From: Clostridiaceae bacterium
GTDB lineage: Bacteria > Bacillota > Clostridia > Acetivibrionales > DUMB01
Direction of reading: 5' to 3'
NCBI GenBank assembly: GCA_012840085.1
Contig: DUMB01000017.1
Location: 41,864 to 105,863 of the forward strand
DNA: 64,000 nt
Under the pieces are notes generated by a model. That model saw nothing but the letters and a program-made list of their open reading frames with translations. It did not search any database and had not been told where the DNA came from. The number at the start of each line of letters is the position of its first letter. The stretch's first letter is position 1. Shown here piece by piece: positions 27,750-36,351 of the stretch. A program made the translations under genes and the position numbers.

Positions 27750-28073
27750 ATGCTAATTATTGGAATAGTTGGCCTACTTGCAGTGATAATATGGATTCTG
27801 GTAGACTTAATAAGAAAAGATAAAAGAGAAGCAAAATTAGTAGAGAAAGCAGTTGCCAATACATCAAAACAACCTGTCAAGAAATCATATAATGCGCCGG
27901 TATCATTCAATACACCATTCAATACACCTGCATCATTGCATATGGCTGGAGGACTGAACAGAACGACCGTACGTAATAAAGCAGACGGTGTGGAAAGGAC
28001 CGCCGGTCCGGGTAAGACGGAGGCAACAGGCCAAACAAAAGCATTAGGAACAACTTTTATAAATTTTTATTAA
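27750..28073 (+). CDS. Small membrane-anchored protein, unknown function
   Basis: A 107-residue product from ATG 27750 (frame opens at 27729). One membrane span (MLIIGIVGLLAVIIWILVDLI) is followed by a basic stretch and a Pro/Thr/Asn-rich, probably disordered tail that ends KALGTTFINFY. GGGGAGG is only about 2 bases from this ATG, so the upstream ATG at 27729 is also possible. I recognise no family. It may itself be truncated, since it sits between relics and a complete zinc-ribbon gene. Confidence 0.45.
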   Translation: MLIIGIVGLLAVIIWILVDLIRKDKREAKLVEKAVANTSKQPVKKSYNAPVSFNTPFNTPASLHMAGGLNRTTVRNKADGVERTAGPGKTEATGQTKALGTTFINFY

Positions 28074-28090
28074 TGAACAGGGGGAATTTT

Positions 28091-29737
28091 ATGTACTGTA
28101 TTAATTGTGGGGCAAAAAACGATGATCATATGAAGTTTTGTACCCAATGTGGCACAAAACTGTATCAATTTTCTGGGGATACTTCTGCTGCAACTCAGGA
28201 TGTTGAGCAAATGCCTAAAAAGCGCAGGAGTTTCAAATTTGTATATATTCTGGCAGCAATACTTATTTTGGCTGCATTCACAGCTATGGGCAAAAACGGT
28301 ATATACAGGACAATTGCACCTAAAGCTTATCTGGGAAATGCTTTAAATAAAACATTTTCTCAAATTTCTGATGAAATAAGCAAGAGCAAAAAGAAATTAC
28401 TTGGTTTTACTTTGTCGGAAAAAGATGACTTTACTATAGATTTAAGCGGTGTTCTGGATTCAATTTCTTCTGATAACGAATACATGGACTTAGGCTTTTT
28501 AAAAGGATCCGGCATTAACACAACAATTTCCATAGATAAGAATAATAAACAGATGTTAGGAATTTTTCAGCTGTTGTTGAAAGATGACCCAATGTTTAGC
28601 GTTAATGCTTTCCTGAATGATGAAGAAATAGGAGTTAATGTACCGGAGTTATTTGATGCATACTGGACAGCTAAGACAGCAAATTTTGGCAGAGATTGGA
28701 ATGACAGTTACTTTGGAAGTGAAATGCTCTGCATGAATCTGCCTGAAAATCTTAACATCTCCTTTTCAAATATCATGGATAAATCCAAGAGAAGCATAAC
28801 TGAAGAAACAAAGAAGCAAATGGCTGAAGCAACGAAAGAACTGCTTAAGAATGCAAAGTTGGGTAAAATGACTTCTACCAATGTCACCATAAAAGGTAAA
28901 AGCGTAAAAGCAAGGGAGATACCTGTAACCATTTCAGGCAGTGAGCTTAAGTCTTATTTGATTGATATGGTGGAATTGTATTTTAATGATGAAAATGTAA
29001 AAAATCAGATTTCAATGGCCGGCTATGATTTTACTGATGAGATTGATGAATTCCTTAACGATTTTGACGACTATGTCGGCATCAGGGGAGATATAACAAT
29101 TGAACTTGTAGAATACAAGGGGGTAATTGTAAAACTAGAGGTTGAAAAAGAATTTGAAATATATGAGGAAACTGAAATTGAATTAGCATTGGAAATAAGC
29201 TTTGGAGATAACAAAGCCTTAATAAATGATATTAGCGTTGATTTTGAGATTGAAGTTGAAGGTGAGAAATTAGTTGTTCAACTAACTTCTGAAGGAAACC
29301 ATATACCTCGTAAGGGCTTATTCACAGATTCTACGGAATTGACTGTTAAAGTGCCATATGAGGGGAAGCTGGTATTTAAGAGTGAATGTGATATTGACTT
29401 AAAAAATGGAACTATAGATGGTTTCAGTGAAATTAAAGCTGATAAAAACGGTATAAAACTGGATTATTCAGGCGAATACAGCAATTCTAGAGGATTAAAA
29501 CTTTCCTTGAGCGATGTAGGCATTACTTATAAAGGATACGGTGACACTTCAAAAATCAGCGGAAGTATAGATTTTTCTCTTGAAAAGGGTGCGAAGAAGG
29601 ATTTAATAACAATAACAGAAAAACAGTATATATTGGATATGGATTTTGATGAATACATTGAGTATACCGAAGATGAGAATTGTGAGGAAAAATTGTATGA
29701 AATTCAGGAAAAATTTTATGAGCTTATGTATGAATAA
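28091..29737 (+). CDS. Zinc-ribbon membrane protein with large extracytoplasmic domain
   Basis: A 548-residue protein. The zinc ribbon is Cys3, Cys6, Cys17, Cys20 (MYCINCGAKNDDHMKFCTQCG, in two halves). Basic KKRRSFK precedes a single membrane span at about 48-66. The remaining 480 residues are outside: an alternating beta-strand region rich in Asp, Glu, Lys and Ser, with repeated patterns such as DFTIDLSGV, VEGEKLVVQLTSEGN and KLDYSGEYSNS. I recognise no catalytic motif. AGGGGGA is about 6 bases before ATG 28091; the earlier in-frame ATG at 28073 is rejected for lack of a site. It is a paralogue in architecture of the flanking genes. Confidence 0.82.
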   Translation: MYCINCGAKNDDHMKFCTQCGTKLYQFSGDTSAATQDVEQMPKKRRSFKFVYILAAILILAAFTAMGKNGIYRTIAPKAYLGNALNKTFSQISDEISKSKKKLLGFTLSEKDDFTIDLSGVLDSISSDNEYMDLGFLKGSGINTTISIDKNNKQMLGIFQLLLKDDPMFSVNAFLNDEEIGVNVPELFDAYWTAKTANFGRDWNDSYFGSEMLCMNLPENLNISFSNIMDKSKRSITEETKKQMAEATKELLKNAKLGKMTSTNVTIKGKSVKAREIPVTISGSELKSYLIDMVELYFNDENVKNQISMAGYDFTDEIDEFLNDFDDYVGIRGDITIELVEYKGVIVKLEVEKEFEIYEETEIELALEISFGDNKALINDISVDFEIEVEGEKLVVQLTSEGNHIPRKGLFTDSTELTVKVPYEGKLVFKSECDIDLKNGTIDGFSEIKADKNGIKLDYSGEYSNSRGLKLSLSDVGITYKGYGDTSKISGSIDFSLEKGAKKDLITITEKQYILDMDFDEYIEYTEDENCEEKLYEIQEKFYELMYE

Positions 29738-29812
29738 TCTGAAAAAGTTGTTTGTCAAAAAATGAATTAAATGAATTAATTTGAAAATGTATTTTGAAAG
29801 GGGAAAAAATTC

Positions 29813-31573
29813 ATGTTTTGCCAACAATGTGGTGCAAAGAATGAAGATTATTCAAAGTTCTGTATTAAATGCGGGGCAAAGATATCATTGTCCGGTGACG
29901 CAATCTACACCGGCGGCGGAATTGGAATTGGCCGGGTATCGGGAACCCCTGCTATGGTTACTGAAATAAAAACCACCCAGGAGAGCATTGACAGTAAGGA
30001 CTATTTTGGTAACAGGGCGGCGGATTCTAAAAAGAAATACCTGATAAAAAAGATAATTGCAGGAGTAGCGCTCTGCGCAGCAGTTATTGCAGTAATAATC
30101 GGAGTAGTTAATATATTTAAAGGTTCCAAACCCAAAACTGTTAGCAGGGATTTGTCAAGGTTACCAATCATGTATATAAAGTCATCTGACCTCATGCTTA
30201 AAAGAAATGGTAATAAAGAACCTTATGTTGTTACAAGCGTTGGCGGCAATTATTATTATGGTGACATATTGTTTACTGAAGACGGCAAAACCATGTTTTT
30301 TGCTGATGACCCATCAAATGGGGAGTTCAAACTATACTACCGGAAAGTAGATGAAGAAAAACCAAAGGGAAAAGGTGCTGATTCAATTGGAATTAGAATT
30401 GCCTCAGGAGTTACAGATTTTGATATTCAAAAAGACGGGGAATTTGTTGTATATAAAAAAGGTGATAAACTATATTACACTGATCTGAAAAAAGAGGATA
30501 GGTTGATAGCAAAAGATGTATCGTATTTTCTTTTATCCAATGACGAAAAAAAAGTTGTTTTCAGAAATCATGACGGAGAAAAATATTTAGCATCAGACGA
30601 AAACATGCAGGAACCTGTTTCACTTTTGTCTATTTCCATAGCTTTAAAAGGAGGATTATTTTGTGAAACTATGTATAATTCCCTGATGCCATCGTCAGAC
30701 TCCGGATAATCGCTGTCTTCAGGAATTATAAAGAAAACTGCACTGTTACCTCCATACATGATGCTATAGCTTGGATCTAAAAATGTATTATTATCTATTC
30801 GTTCAGCTATTTTTATTTGCTTGCCAGCTTCTATTTTGTATAAAGACCCTGAATATTGCTCAGTCGCATCTCTTTTTATAAAATATACCTGGTCATTTAT
30901 TACTGTTGCTGACGCCACATCCCTTGCAAGTCTTTCTCTTTTTTTCCCATATTCTTTGACATACAGATTGGAATCTTTAATATAATATATTTTTTCATAC
31001 TCACCGGATGAACCGATTACCTGATTAACTTCAGAATCAATTTTTTCCGGCTCGTCCTTTTTGCCAAGACCACAAACGTACAGATATATAATTGAAGATA
31101 TGGATCAAGAGGATAATGAAGGTACATTGTACAGATATACTGTAGAATTTGATTCATTAAAAGATAAAACGAAAATTTGTGATGATGTCAGCAGCTTTAT
31201 AGTATATGGTGAAGATGTAGTTACCAGGTCAAATTCATATGATGACACTATCATGGGACTCTACACAGGAGGAAAGTATTATGAAGTGTCGGATTCAGCG
31301 GGCTACCAATTCCAATATTCTAGAGGTACACTGTACTATTTGGACGATTTCAGCAACAAAGACGGCTCCGGAACTCTGATGAAGTTTAGAAACGGGAAAT
31401 CTGAAAAAATTGATACAGACGTATTTGATATCTTTGTGAGAAGTGAAAATGATGTTGTTTATATTAAGGATTATAATACTAAAAGAAATTACGGAGATTT
31501 GTATCATAAGAGGGGAAATTCCGAGCCAACAAGAATTGATACAGATGTAAGTAATATTATAAGAATATATTAA
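29813..31573 (+). pseudogene. Zinc-ribbon / beta-propeller membrane protein split by an internal inversion
   Basis: The 5' part encodes a zinc ribbon (Cys3, Cys6, Cys17, Cys20), a membrane span (about 80-102) and propeller-like strands (DILFTEDGKTMFFADD, DKLYYTDLKKEDRL). At 30628 the sense frame turns into antisense sequence and stops at 30709. Bases 30629-31080 carry the same kind of repeats on the minus strand (KIYYIKDSNLYVKEYG, QVYFIKRD, GSLYKIEAGKQIKIAERI). From 31081 the plus-strand frame resumes (RYIIEDMDQEDNEGTLYRY, GTLYYLDDF, DVVYIKDYN) to a stop at 31573. Both plus parts share one frame; re-inverting 452 bp gives 586 uninterrupted codons, joining ...EPVSLLYVCGLG and AMEIDRYIIED. GGGGAAAA precedes the ATG. 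Confidence 0.85.
30629..31080 (-). other. Inverted 452-bp segment inside the zinc-ribbon/propeller gene
   Basis: Read on the minus strand the segment is open from 31080 to 30629 with no stop, coding YVCGLGKKDEPEKID at its start and NNPPFKAMEID at its end. The boundaries are placed by requiring the frame to be kept at both joins; they could shift together by a few bases. I see no long inverted repeat at the edges, only 3-5-base matches. No invertase gene is nearby. Confidence 0.8.
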
Positions 31574-31596
31574 TAAGTTTTTGGGGGGAAAGTAAA

Positions 31597-31995
31597 ATGG
31601 CAGACATATTTGACAAGCTAAAAAGTGGGTTAAATAAGGGAGTAGCTTCCGTTAGCACCGGCTCGAAGACACTGATTGAAAAAGCTAAAATCAACAGCCG
31701 TATCAAGACGTTGGAAGATGAAAAAAAACAGCTTGAAGAATTGCTTGGCGCCAGGGTTTACAACCTTTACATGGAAATGGAAGGCGATATTCCCCGTAGT
31801 GAGTTGGTTGGTTTCTGCGAAGAAATAACAAAAAGGACAGAGCTAATTAATGAGCAGAAACAAAGACTTAAAGAACTGGACGAAGAAATGAATCAGGTAA
31901 TTGGAAATACCAGAATCGGGCCGCCTGTATGCAAGTGCGGACATGTCAATCCAGAGGGTGCCAGATTCTGCGCAAGGTGTGGAAGCCAGCTGTAA
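31597..31995 (+). CDS. Coiled-coil protein with C-terminal zinc ribbon
   Basis: A 132-residue soluble protein. Residues 1-30 (MADIFDKLKSGLNKGV) are amphipathic, 30-105 form a predicted coiled coil (RIKTLEDEKKQLEELLGARV, then ITKRTELINEQKQRLKELDEEM), and the last 25 hold a zinc ribbon CKCGHVNPEGARFCARCG. GGGGGG lies about 8 bases before the ATG, 23 bases after the disrupted propeller gene, so it was probably in the same operon. It differs from its neighbours by having the ribbon at the C-terminus and no membrane span, suggesting a cytosolic adaptor. Confidence 0.85.
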   Translation: MADIFDKLKSGLNKGVASVSTGSKTLIEKAKINSRIKTLEDEKKQLEELLGARVYNLYMEMEGDIPRSELVGFCEEITKRTELINEQKQRLKELDEEMNQVIGNTRIGPPVCKCGHVNPEGARFCARCGSQL

Positions 31996-32154
31996 TTGTA
32001 ATTGCATGAAGCCATTCTGAACGAGGCATTTTATTCCTGAATAAGTTATATTCCTTTTACTTTAAGGAATGTATCGATGTACTTAAAAAAGCTGAAATGT
32101 AAATACCTGATTGTAATCTTAATGCCTGAGTGCAATGCATGATATCCGAGTAAG

Positions 32155-32188
32155 AAGAAATTAGGGCGTATTCCCTAATTTCTTTTTT
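32155..32188 (+). terminator. Strong terminator between convergent genes
   Basis: A perfect 12-bp stem AAGAAATTAGGG / CCCTAATTTCTT with a 6-base loop is followed by TTTT on the plus strand. Its right arm contains the stop codon of the small minus-strand gene, so it may work in both directions. Confidence 0.85.
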
Positions 32189-32357
32189 CAATGTAGTTGT
32201 CAAAATTGTCTTCGTTAAGTTGCTGATTTGTAATGTTTAAAATAATTTTGCCCGTTTTTGATTTATTTATTTTATTAAGGAAGGAAGAACTGTCTATAAT
32301 AGTTTCAGCCGCTGTTTCAGTATCTTTGTGATTTTTGTCTCTGAAATTGTTGAACAT
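32175..32357 (-). CDS. Small acidic/polar protein, unknown function
   Basis: A 60-residue product from ATG 32357, which has AAAGGAG 9 bases upstream; the longer frame to 32393 lacks a site. The sequence (MFNNFRDKNHKDTETAAET, then SKTGKIILNITNQQLNEDNFDNYIEKRN) is polar without a membrane span or signal. No family is recognised. It is convergent with the zinc-ribbon gene and shares its terminator, which supports it as real. Confidence 0.5.
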   Translation of the reverse strand: MFNNFRDKNHKDTETAAETIIDSSSFLNKINKSKTGKIILNITNQQLNEDNFDNYIEKRN

Positions 32358-32454
32358 AATGCCGGGCTCCTTTACATCTGCTATAGTAATCATATATATT
32401 TATTATGTGCAGATAATTTTATTTAAAACTGTATTAAACTATTTCTATTTATTA

Positions 32455-32536
32455 TAATGCAGTTGTTTTTTATAGTAATGTAGTTATTTTTTAATGTAGT
32501 TATTTTTTTATTTTAATGTAATTAAATTAATGTAGC
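32455..32536 (+). repeat. Short tandem repeats TAATGTAGTTATTTTTT before trmK
   Basis: Four to five degenerate head-to-tail copies of TAATGTAGTTATTTTTT, of unequal length, fill the spacer up to the trmK ribosome site. Confidence 0.7.
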
Positions 32537-32548
32537 GACGGTGAAATT

Positions 32549-33238
32549 ATGATTCTAAGGGGAAGACTAAAACTTGTTGCAGATATGGTACCTGTATGCA
32601 GGACGGTGTGCGACGTTGGTACTGACCATGCATACATACCAATATATCTTATAAGGCAGGGAATATGCAAGACTGCAATTGCCACTGATGTAAACCCTGG
32701 CCCTATTGAAAAAGCTAACATAAACATCCGGCAATATGAAATGACGGACTATATTGATACAAGAATCGGCGATGGCTTGCAGCCGCTTAAAGAGCAGGAG
32801 ACAGAAATTATTGTAATTGCCGGAATGGGAGGACAGTTAATCTGCAGTATCCTTTCGGAAGGAATTGAAAAGGCACGAAATGCAAAAAGGCTTGTCATTC
32901 AGCCAATGGGAGCCGTTGAGGATGTTCGCAGATGGTTATATGACAATGGGTTTGAGATTACAGATGAAGGACTTGTAATGGAGAGAAATAAAATTTACAA
33001 TGTTATATCTGCCAGTTGGACCGGACAACAAACAAACTATGATATAATTGATCTTTATGTAGGCAGAAGGCTTATAGAAAAGAATGATCCATTGCTGAAA
33101 ACTTACATAAAAAGAGAGCTGAATAAAATTGATACAGCTATTAATGGACTTAGAAAATCCAGGCAGGACAATAGAGATGCCCTTGAGAAAAATATCAATT
33201 TGAGAGATGAGTTTATTAAGTTATATAATGGACTATAA
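32549..33238 (+). CDS. trmK: tRNA (adenine-22 N1)-methyltransferase
   Basis: SAM-dependent methyltransferase that methylates A22 in the D-arm of bacterial tRNAs. The 229-residue length, the N-terminal LRGRLKLVADMVP, the SAM-binding VCDVGTDHAYIPIYL, and AGMGGQLICSIL match the TrmK/COG2384 family. Start ATG 32549 is preceded by ACGGTGA. In Firmicutes trmK usually sits between sigA and the Nif3-like gene; here the accessory island separates it from sigA, while the Nif3-like gene follows 26 bases later. Confidence 0.93.
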   Translation: MILRGRLKLVADMVPVCRTVCDVGTDHAYIPIYLIRQGICKTAIATDVNPGPIEKANINIRQYEMTDYIDTRIGDGLQPLKEQETEIIVIAGMGGQLICSILSEGIEKARNAKRLVIQPMGAVEDVRRWLYDNGFEITDEGLVMERNKIYNVISASWTGQQTNYDIIDLYVGRRLIEKNDPLLKTYIKRELNKIDTAINGLRKSRQDNRDALEKNINLRDEFIKLYNGL

Positions 33239-33264
33239 CAGGTATATTCTAAGGAGGGAGTACT

Positions 33265-34371
33265 ATGTCAGTAAAATGCGGGGATATTATAGAATATTTG
33301 CAGGAACTTGCACCACTTCACCTTGCTGAAGATTGGGACAATGCCGGTCTTATTGCCGGCAACAGGCAGAGTGAAGTGAAAAGGGTATTGCTCTGCCTTG
33401 ATGCCACTTCAAAAGTAGTGGATGAAGCGGTGGAACGCAATGTCGACATGATTATTTCCCATCATCCCTTAATTTTTAAAGGAATCAAGAAAATAAATGA
33501 TGACAGCATTGTTGGCAGGAAGCTTATCAAGCTGATAGGAAATAATATATCATTATACAGCGCCCACACAAACCTGGATACCTGTGAATGCGGTGTAAAT
33601 CAAAAGCTGGCTGAAGCTTTGGGATTGCAAAATATAAGAAATCTGAATACATATAGGGAAGACAAGGTGTTCAAGCTGGCAGTGTTTGTCCCCTTCTCAC
33701 ATGTTGATGCAGTAAGGGAAGCTATTAGCAGGGAAGGCGCCGGCTGGATAGGCAATTACAGCGACTGCACTTTCATGACTCCCGGAATTGGTACTTTCAG
33801 GCCTCTCGAGGGAACAAACCCGTTTATAGGCTCTCTCGGAGAACTTGAAAAGGTTGATGAGTACAGACTGGAAACGGTAGTTCCGGAAAGCAGGCTGAAA
33901 AAAGTTGTGGGAGCAATGCTAAAAGCTCATCCTTATGAGGAAGTTGCATATGATATATATCCGCTGAAGATTAACGGCAAGGCGTTCAGTCTGGGTAAAA
34001 TAGGTGATGTAGATAAGCAAGTAAATTTGAATGAGTTTGTAGATATTGTAAAAAACAAGCTCAATACCAAATATGTCAGGGTAATTGGTGAATATGAAGG
34101 TGCTATTGAAAGAGTGGCGGTGTTCTGTGGCAGTTTTGACAGGGATTGGGTCAATTTCAGCAGCAGGGAATTTGATATTTTGGTTACAGGGGATGTAAAA
34201 TACCATGACGCCGTTGACATTGTTGAAAGCGGCAGGTGTGTAATTGATGCCGGACATTTTGCAACCGAGCAGGTTATTTTGCCGGTAATTAAAAATATGC
34301 TCTCAGAAAAGTTCGGAAATGTAGAGTTTATCTTAAGCAGCATGTTAGCAGATCCATTTAATGTTATTTGA
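33265..34371 (+). CDS. Nif3-like dinuclear metal centre protein
   Basis: A 368-residue member of the YqfO/Nif3 family, hexameric proteins with a two-metal site. Metal-ligand regions are ISHHPLIFKG, YSAHTNLDTCECGVNQ and near the end VIDAGHFATEQ. The middle (about residues 125-235) is the PII-like insertion typical of the long Firmicute form. The family's reaction is not agreed; roles in GTP cyclohydrolase I inhibition or tRNA-related metabolism have been proposed for relatives. GGAGGG is 6 bases before the ATG. It forms the usual pair with trmK. Confidence 0.92.
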   Translation: MSVKCGDIIEYLQELAPLHLAEDWDNAGLIAGNRQSEVKRVLLCLDATSKVVDEAVERNVDMIISHHPLIFKGIKKINDDSIVGRKLIKLIGNNISLYSAHTNLDTCECGVNQKLAEALGLQNIRNLNTYREDKVFKLAVFVPFSHVDAVREAISREGAGWIGNYSDCTFMTPGIGTFRPLEGTNPFIGSLGELEKVDEYRLETVVPESRLKKVVGAMLKAHPYEEVAYDIYPLKINGKAFSLGKIGDVDKQVNLNEFVDIVKNKLNTKYVRVIGEYEGAIERVAVFCGSFDRDWVNFSSREFDILVTGDVKYHDAVDIVESGRCVIDAGHFATEQVILPVIKNMLSEKFGNVEFILSSMLADPFNVI

Positions 34372-34614
34372 CAGCTTGCTTGATTTATTTTATAATATTA
34401 AATCCAGACATGACAGGTTAAACTGTTATGTCGGTGAATTAGTATATTGTGTCGTTATTTTAGTGGAATATTGTGTCGGTATTTAAGGCATAATATTCAC
34501 AAACGAATAGCTCACAATTGCTTAAGTTAAAATAGAATTTGATTTGAAATAAGTTGAGATTGAATTTGATTTATAAGTTATATATAATTTTCAAATAATT
34601 GAATATTAAGTTTT

Positions 34615-34982
34615 GTATGAGTAAGCCAGATGATCGCGCATACAAACCGAAAGGTTGTATGTGAGGAAAGTCCGGGCTCCATAGGGCAGGGTGCCGGGTA
34701 ACTCCCGGTGAAGGCGACTTCAAGGAAAGTGCAACAGAAATATACCGCGTTACAGGCAAACAGATTGTTTCCTGTAGCGTAAGGGTGGAAAGGTGAGGTA
34801 AGAGCTCACCAGCGGCATGGCGACTTGCCGGTCTATGTAAACCCCACCTGGAGCAACACCGCAAAATGGGACATATAACGGTTGCCCGCCGGTCCCGATA
34901 AGGTGGCTTGAGCTTTGCAGAAATGTAAGGCCTAGATAGATGATCATCTAATACAGAACCCGGCTTACAGACTTACTCATAC
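34615..34982 (+). ncRNA. rnpB: RNase P RNA, class A
   Basis: The catalytic RNA that matures tRNA 5' ends. The ends pair as P1, GTATGAGTAAG (34615-34625) with CTTACTCATAC (34972-34982). The conserved core strings GAGGAAAGTCCGGGCTCC near the 5' side and ACAGAACCCGGCTTA near the 3' side form P4 and its flanks. The length of 368 bases and the helix layout fit bacterial class A rather than the B. subtilis class B. The upstream spacer 34372-34614 holds AT-rich direct repeats of TATTGTGTCG and no gene. Confidence 0.97.
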
Positions 34983-34993
34983 AAACAAGATAC

Positions 34994-35034
34994 CAAAACC
35001 TCAGGCATTCAAGGCCTGGGGTTTTGATTTTTTT
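34994..35034 (+). terminator. rnpB terminator
   Basis: A 13-bp stem CAAAACCTCAGGC / GCCTGGGGTTTTG with a 7-base loop is followed by seven T residues, 12 bases past the RNase P RNA. Confidence 0.92.
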
Positions 35035-35296
35035 GTCAAAAATTTTGATCTAGCTTAAGAGACAATAGATTTGCCGAATAAACTCGTTACAGCGCAAATC
35101 AATTCGATGGCGGAAAATCATTTTGATGGAATAAATAAATAGACTATGCAAATCATTTCGTTCGTGTTATCTGAATTATTTTATTAAAAAAAACAATACT
35201 ATTAATATTACTGGAACATTAGTATTGCCAAATATTAATATTGGGATATGAAGGTCAGGATTTGAAAACAGTTATACATAAGAGGAGAGTGATAAA

Positions 35297-36073
35297 TTGT
35301 CAGAAGAAAACAAAGTAACCTTTGGAAATCCTGCCGTTAAAGGGGAAACACAGCAAGAATGTGAGAATATAGATGTTAATGATAATGCTGATGCATTAAA
35401 GGAGTTAGGAAGCACATCAATTTCAAATCCAAAAGGTAATATACATTGCCTTACAATTATAGGCCAGATTGAAGGCCATATAATATTACCTCCGCAAAAT
35501 AAAACAACCAAGTATGAGCATGTAATACCACAACTGGTTGCCATAGAAGAGGACAGAAATATAGACGGCCTGCTTCTGATACTCAATACTGTCGGCGGGG
35601 ATGTGGAGGCGGGACTTGCGATAGCTGAAATGATTTCAAGCATGTCAAAGCCTACAGTATCGCTTATACTTGGCGGAGGTCATAGTATTGGTGTGCCGAT
35701 GGCTGTTGCGACAGACTACTCATTTATAGCACCTTCTGCAACAATGACGATACACCCGCTAAGATTAAACGGTATGATAATAGGAGTTCCGCAGACCTAT
35801 GAATATTTCGATAAGATGCAGGAGCGGGTAGTGCAATTTGTATCCAAAAACTCAAATATATCCAGCGACAAGTTCAGAGAATTAATGCTGAAAACCGGGG
35901 AACTGGCAAATGACGTGGGAACAGTGCTTTTCGGTGAAGAGGCTGTCAATTACGGTATAATAAAATCTGTTGGTGGTCTTTCAGATGCTTTGAAGAAACT
36001 GTATGAACTAATAGAATTGAAAAGAAACAGCCAAAAGATTCTTGGTGAAAGTTCAGGTGGTGAGATACAGTGA
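35297..36073 (+). CDS. tepA: ClpP-like serine peptidase of the TepA/YmfB group
   Basis: A 258-residue member of the ClpP/crotonase-fold protease family. Residues 1-45 are a polar N-terminal extension. The oxyanion segment is [14 protein letters not shown], the Ser is in [12 protein letters not shown], and TIHP holds the histidine. In B. subtilis tepA lies next to ylzJ and spoIIIE, exactly the order here (with an inserted chemoreceptor). A role in protein export was proposed there. The start is TTG 35297 behind GAGGAG (9 bases). The stop overlaps ylzJ by GTGA. Confidence 0.88.
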   Translation: MSEENKVTFGNPAVKGETQQECENIDVNDNADALKELGSTSISNPKGNIHCLTIIGQIEGHIILPPQNKTTKYEHVIPQLVAIEEDRNIDGLLLILNTVGGDVEAGLAIAEMISSMSKPTVSLILGGGHSIGVPMAVATDYSFIAPSATMTIHPLRLNGMIIGVPQTYEYFDKMQERVVQFVSKNSNISSDKFRELMLKTGELANDVGTVLFGEEAVNYGIIKSVGGLSDALKKLYELIELKRNSQKILGESSGGEIQ

Positions 36074-36288
36074 TATTGTATTCCATTATACCTGCTGATA
36101 TTGTATTTGACGGATTTGATTCCAATAAAAAGAATGATATGAGGCTTATTGAGCTTGAGTATATGGGCGAGAAAATTCAGGCAATCCCCGCATCAAACGG
36201 TGAATATATTATAGCAAGGCTATTGAGCACGTCACCCAAAGCTTATTTAAATCCTGCCTTGCAGCCGGGAAATGTTATAAAAGTGTAA
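36070..36288 (+). CDS. ylzJ: YlzJ-like small protein
   Basis: A 72-residue protein beginning [15 protein letters not shown] and ending [13 protein letters not shown], matching the YlzJ family (function unknown). The GTG start at 36070 overlaps the tepA stop with GGTGGTGAG upstream, so it is translated together with tepA. The tepA-ylzJ-spoIIIE neighbourhood is conserved in Firmicutes. Confidence 0.85.
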   Translation: MILYSIIPADIVFDGFDSNKKNDMRLIELEYMGEKIQAIPASNGEYIIARLLSTSPKAYLNPALQPGNVIKV

Positions 36289-36291
36289 ATA

Positions 36292-36333
36292 ATAAAGTTG
36301 CGGCTTCCAGGAATAAATCCTGTATGCCGCAAC
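36292..36333 (-). terminator. Hairpin between the convergent ylzJ and chemoreceptor genes
   Basis: GTTGCGGC (36297-36304) pairs with GCCGCAAC (36326-36333), with an inner CAGGA / TCCTG stem. On the minus strand a partial T stretch (TTTATTATTT) follows, so it more likely ends the chemoreceptor transcript. It may also serve ylzJ. Confidence 0.65.
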
Positions 36334-36351
36334 AGAAAAACCAGATTAAGA

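Noticed and set aside
30568..30918. 116-codon minus-strand gene
   Set aside because: Not an independent gene: it is the inverted middle of the 29813-31573 gene, and its last residues are antisense of that gene's 5' part.
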